A stretch of DNA of 14,648 nucleotides, from the NCBI GenBank assembly GCA_030638785.1, contig DAOWDY010000142.1, positions 1-14,648 on the forward strand, in the 5' to 3' direction. The notes beneath the pieces were generated by a model. That model searched no databases and was not told the DNA's origin. It saw only the letters and a list, made by a program, of their open reading frames with translations. A program made the position numbers and the translations under genes. Positions 13,978 to 14,648 of the stretch are shown in pieces. This DNA is from Candidatus Thorarchaeota archaeon (GTDB taxonomy: Archaea; Asgardarchaeota; Thorarchaeia; Thorarchaeales; Thorarchaeaceae). Within the stretch, counting starts at the first letter, position 1. Each line of letters starts with the position of its first letter.

Positions 13978-14648
13978 CTGCCGCAATTCGAGCAGATGAA
14001 TTTGCCTAGAGCAATCTCATGACCACAGACTCTGCAGGTTCGAATCTTTTGGACTCTCTCTGCGATTTCTCCAACCTGTGGAACTAGGACGAAACGGTCG
14101 TCTTCATAGCTGATTTGAAATTCTGTTGGGTTCCCTGCCGCCTCTAGAAGATCGGTTGGCATTGGAAGTCTGTAATTGTTGTCAAGTCTTACAATCCTTG
14201 TACCACCAAGGTCATCGAGGTCGATACCAGTCTGGTGAAGGCCTGATACAATCCCATCACGAATCTCGACTGTCACGTCAGCCGTTGAAGCAACTTGCTG
14301 GCTGTGAGTGACAATGAAGAATGAAGTTCCAAGGGTCTCGTTTAACTCCTTGAACAAATCCAGAACACGCTGTGCTGTTTCAGGGTCGAGGTCTCCAGTT
14401 GGCTCATCACAGAGCACGAGTCCCTTACCCTCAGTGTCAATCAAGTTGACCAGTGAAGCTGCAATGGCAACTCGTGAACGTTCTCCACCAGAGAGAGTAG
14501 TTGCCTTGTTGCGTTTCCGCTCCTCAAGCCCGACTAGTTTGATGAGTTTATCAACACGTTCCTGACGCACCTTCTTTGGCACTCCAGCGATTCGTGCTGC
14601 TAACTCAACATTCTGCCATGCATTGAGGTGTGGGAGAAGGTTGTTCAC
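13968..14648 (-). CDS. C-terminal part of a LolD/MacB-type ABC ATPase with AbrB-like segment and zinc ribbon
   Basis: The frame is open to the right edge, giving 226 residues. The leading GTG at 14648 is an internal Val codon, because the family has NLLPxLxxxxNVEL after the Q-loop and a Walker A domain before it. Present are LSGGE (52-56), Walker B GLVLCDEPTGDLD with Glu82, and His115 in VTHS, so it is an ATP-hydrolysing subunit of an export or lipoprotein-release type transporter. Beyond the usual end there are two additions. One is TRIVRLDNNYRLPMP...FVLVPQ (about 150-191), which follows the SpoVT/AbrB swapped-hairpin pattern. The other is a zinc ribbon with Cys205, 208, 219 and 222 (CRVC, CSNC). 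The permease partner would lie outside the window. The AbrB call is by pattern only. Confidence 0.85.
   Translation of the reverse strand: MNNLLPHLNAWQNVELAARIAGVPKKVRQERVDKLIKLVGLEERKRNKATTLSGGERSRVAIAASLVNLIDTEGKGLVLCDEPTGDLDPETAQRVLDLFKELNETLGTSFFIVTHSQQVASTADVTVEIRDGIVSGLHQTGIDLDDLGGTRIVRLDNNYRLPMPTDLLEAAGNPTEFQISYEDDRFVLVPQVGEIAERVQKIRTCRVCGHEIALGKFICSNCGSTV

Noticed and set aside
1..14648. Defence system, CRISPR array, transposon or tRNA
   Set aside because: No repeat-spacer pattern, transposase, integrase, nuclease-helicase cluster or cloverleaf was found; the gene content is housekeeping and metabolic.

Overview
The window looks like chromosomal DNA from an archaeon. It carries a full-length ABCE1/Rli1 ribosome-recycling ATPase, a fructose-bisphosphate aldolase/phosphatase, an archaeal-type class I aldolase, a Mut7-C RNase, a small archaeal TOPRIM protein and a DUF998 membrane protein. 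Shine-Dalgarno sites are of the GGTGA/GGAGG type and several starts are TTG or GTG. The mix of archaeal information genes with bacterial-looking metabolic genes would fit an Asgard/Thorarchaeota-like or deep euryarchaeal lineage, but the window alone does not decide this. I see no tRNA, rRNA, insertion sequence, CRISPR array or phage gene.

Layout. 1-650 (minus): a ribbon-helix-helix regulator followed by the first 100 codons of an acidic, Glu/Pro-rich protein that runs off the left edge. 751-2240: a medium-chain dehydrogenase (minus) divergent from a single-domain parvulin (plus). A hairpin terminator separates the parvulin from the convergent sugar-phosphate pair. 2300-4529 (minus): class I fructose-bisphosphate aldolase, then the bifunctional FBP aldolase/phosphatase; both interconvert triose phosphates and fructose phosphates. 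4649-6139 (plus, divergent from the aldolase): a uridine phosphorylase-like enzyme and a SAM-dependent methyltransferase, followed by a DUF998 membrane protein (6211-6819). 6833-8692 (minus): ABCE1. 8693-9176 is a sparse 484-base stretch holding one doubtful small ORF and a speculative C/D-box-like RNA.

9177-11845 (plus) is a tight four-gene operon: YkgJ-type Cys-cluster protein, PHP phosphoesterase, amidohydrolase_2 enzyme and Mut7-C RNase, with overlaps or gaps of a few bases. An OsmC-family protein (minus) meets its end with interlocking stop codons. 12420-13919 (plus): a zinc alcohol/polyol dehydrogenase and a TOPRIM protein. The right edge (minus) is the C-terminal part of a LolD/MacB-type ABC ATPase carrying an AbrB-like segment and a zinc ribbon.

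Points most worth a second look: ABCE1 has Glu in place of one of its eight iron-sulfur cysteines; the ABC ATPase has an AbrB-like plus zinc-ribbon tail; the acidic partial protein sits next to a CdrS-like regulator; and the four-gene YkgJ/PHP/amidohydrolase/Mut7-C operon. I did not find an obvious defence or mobile system.
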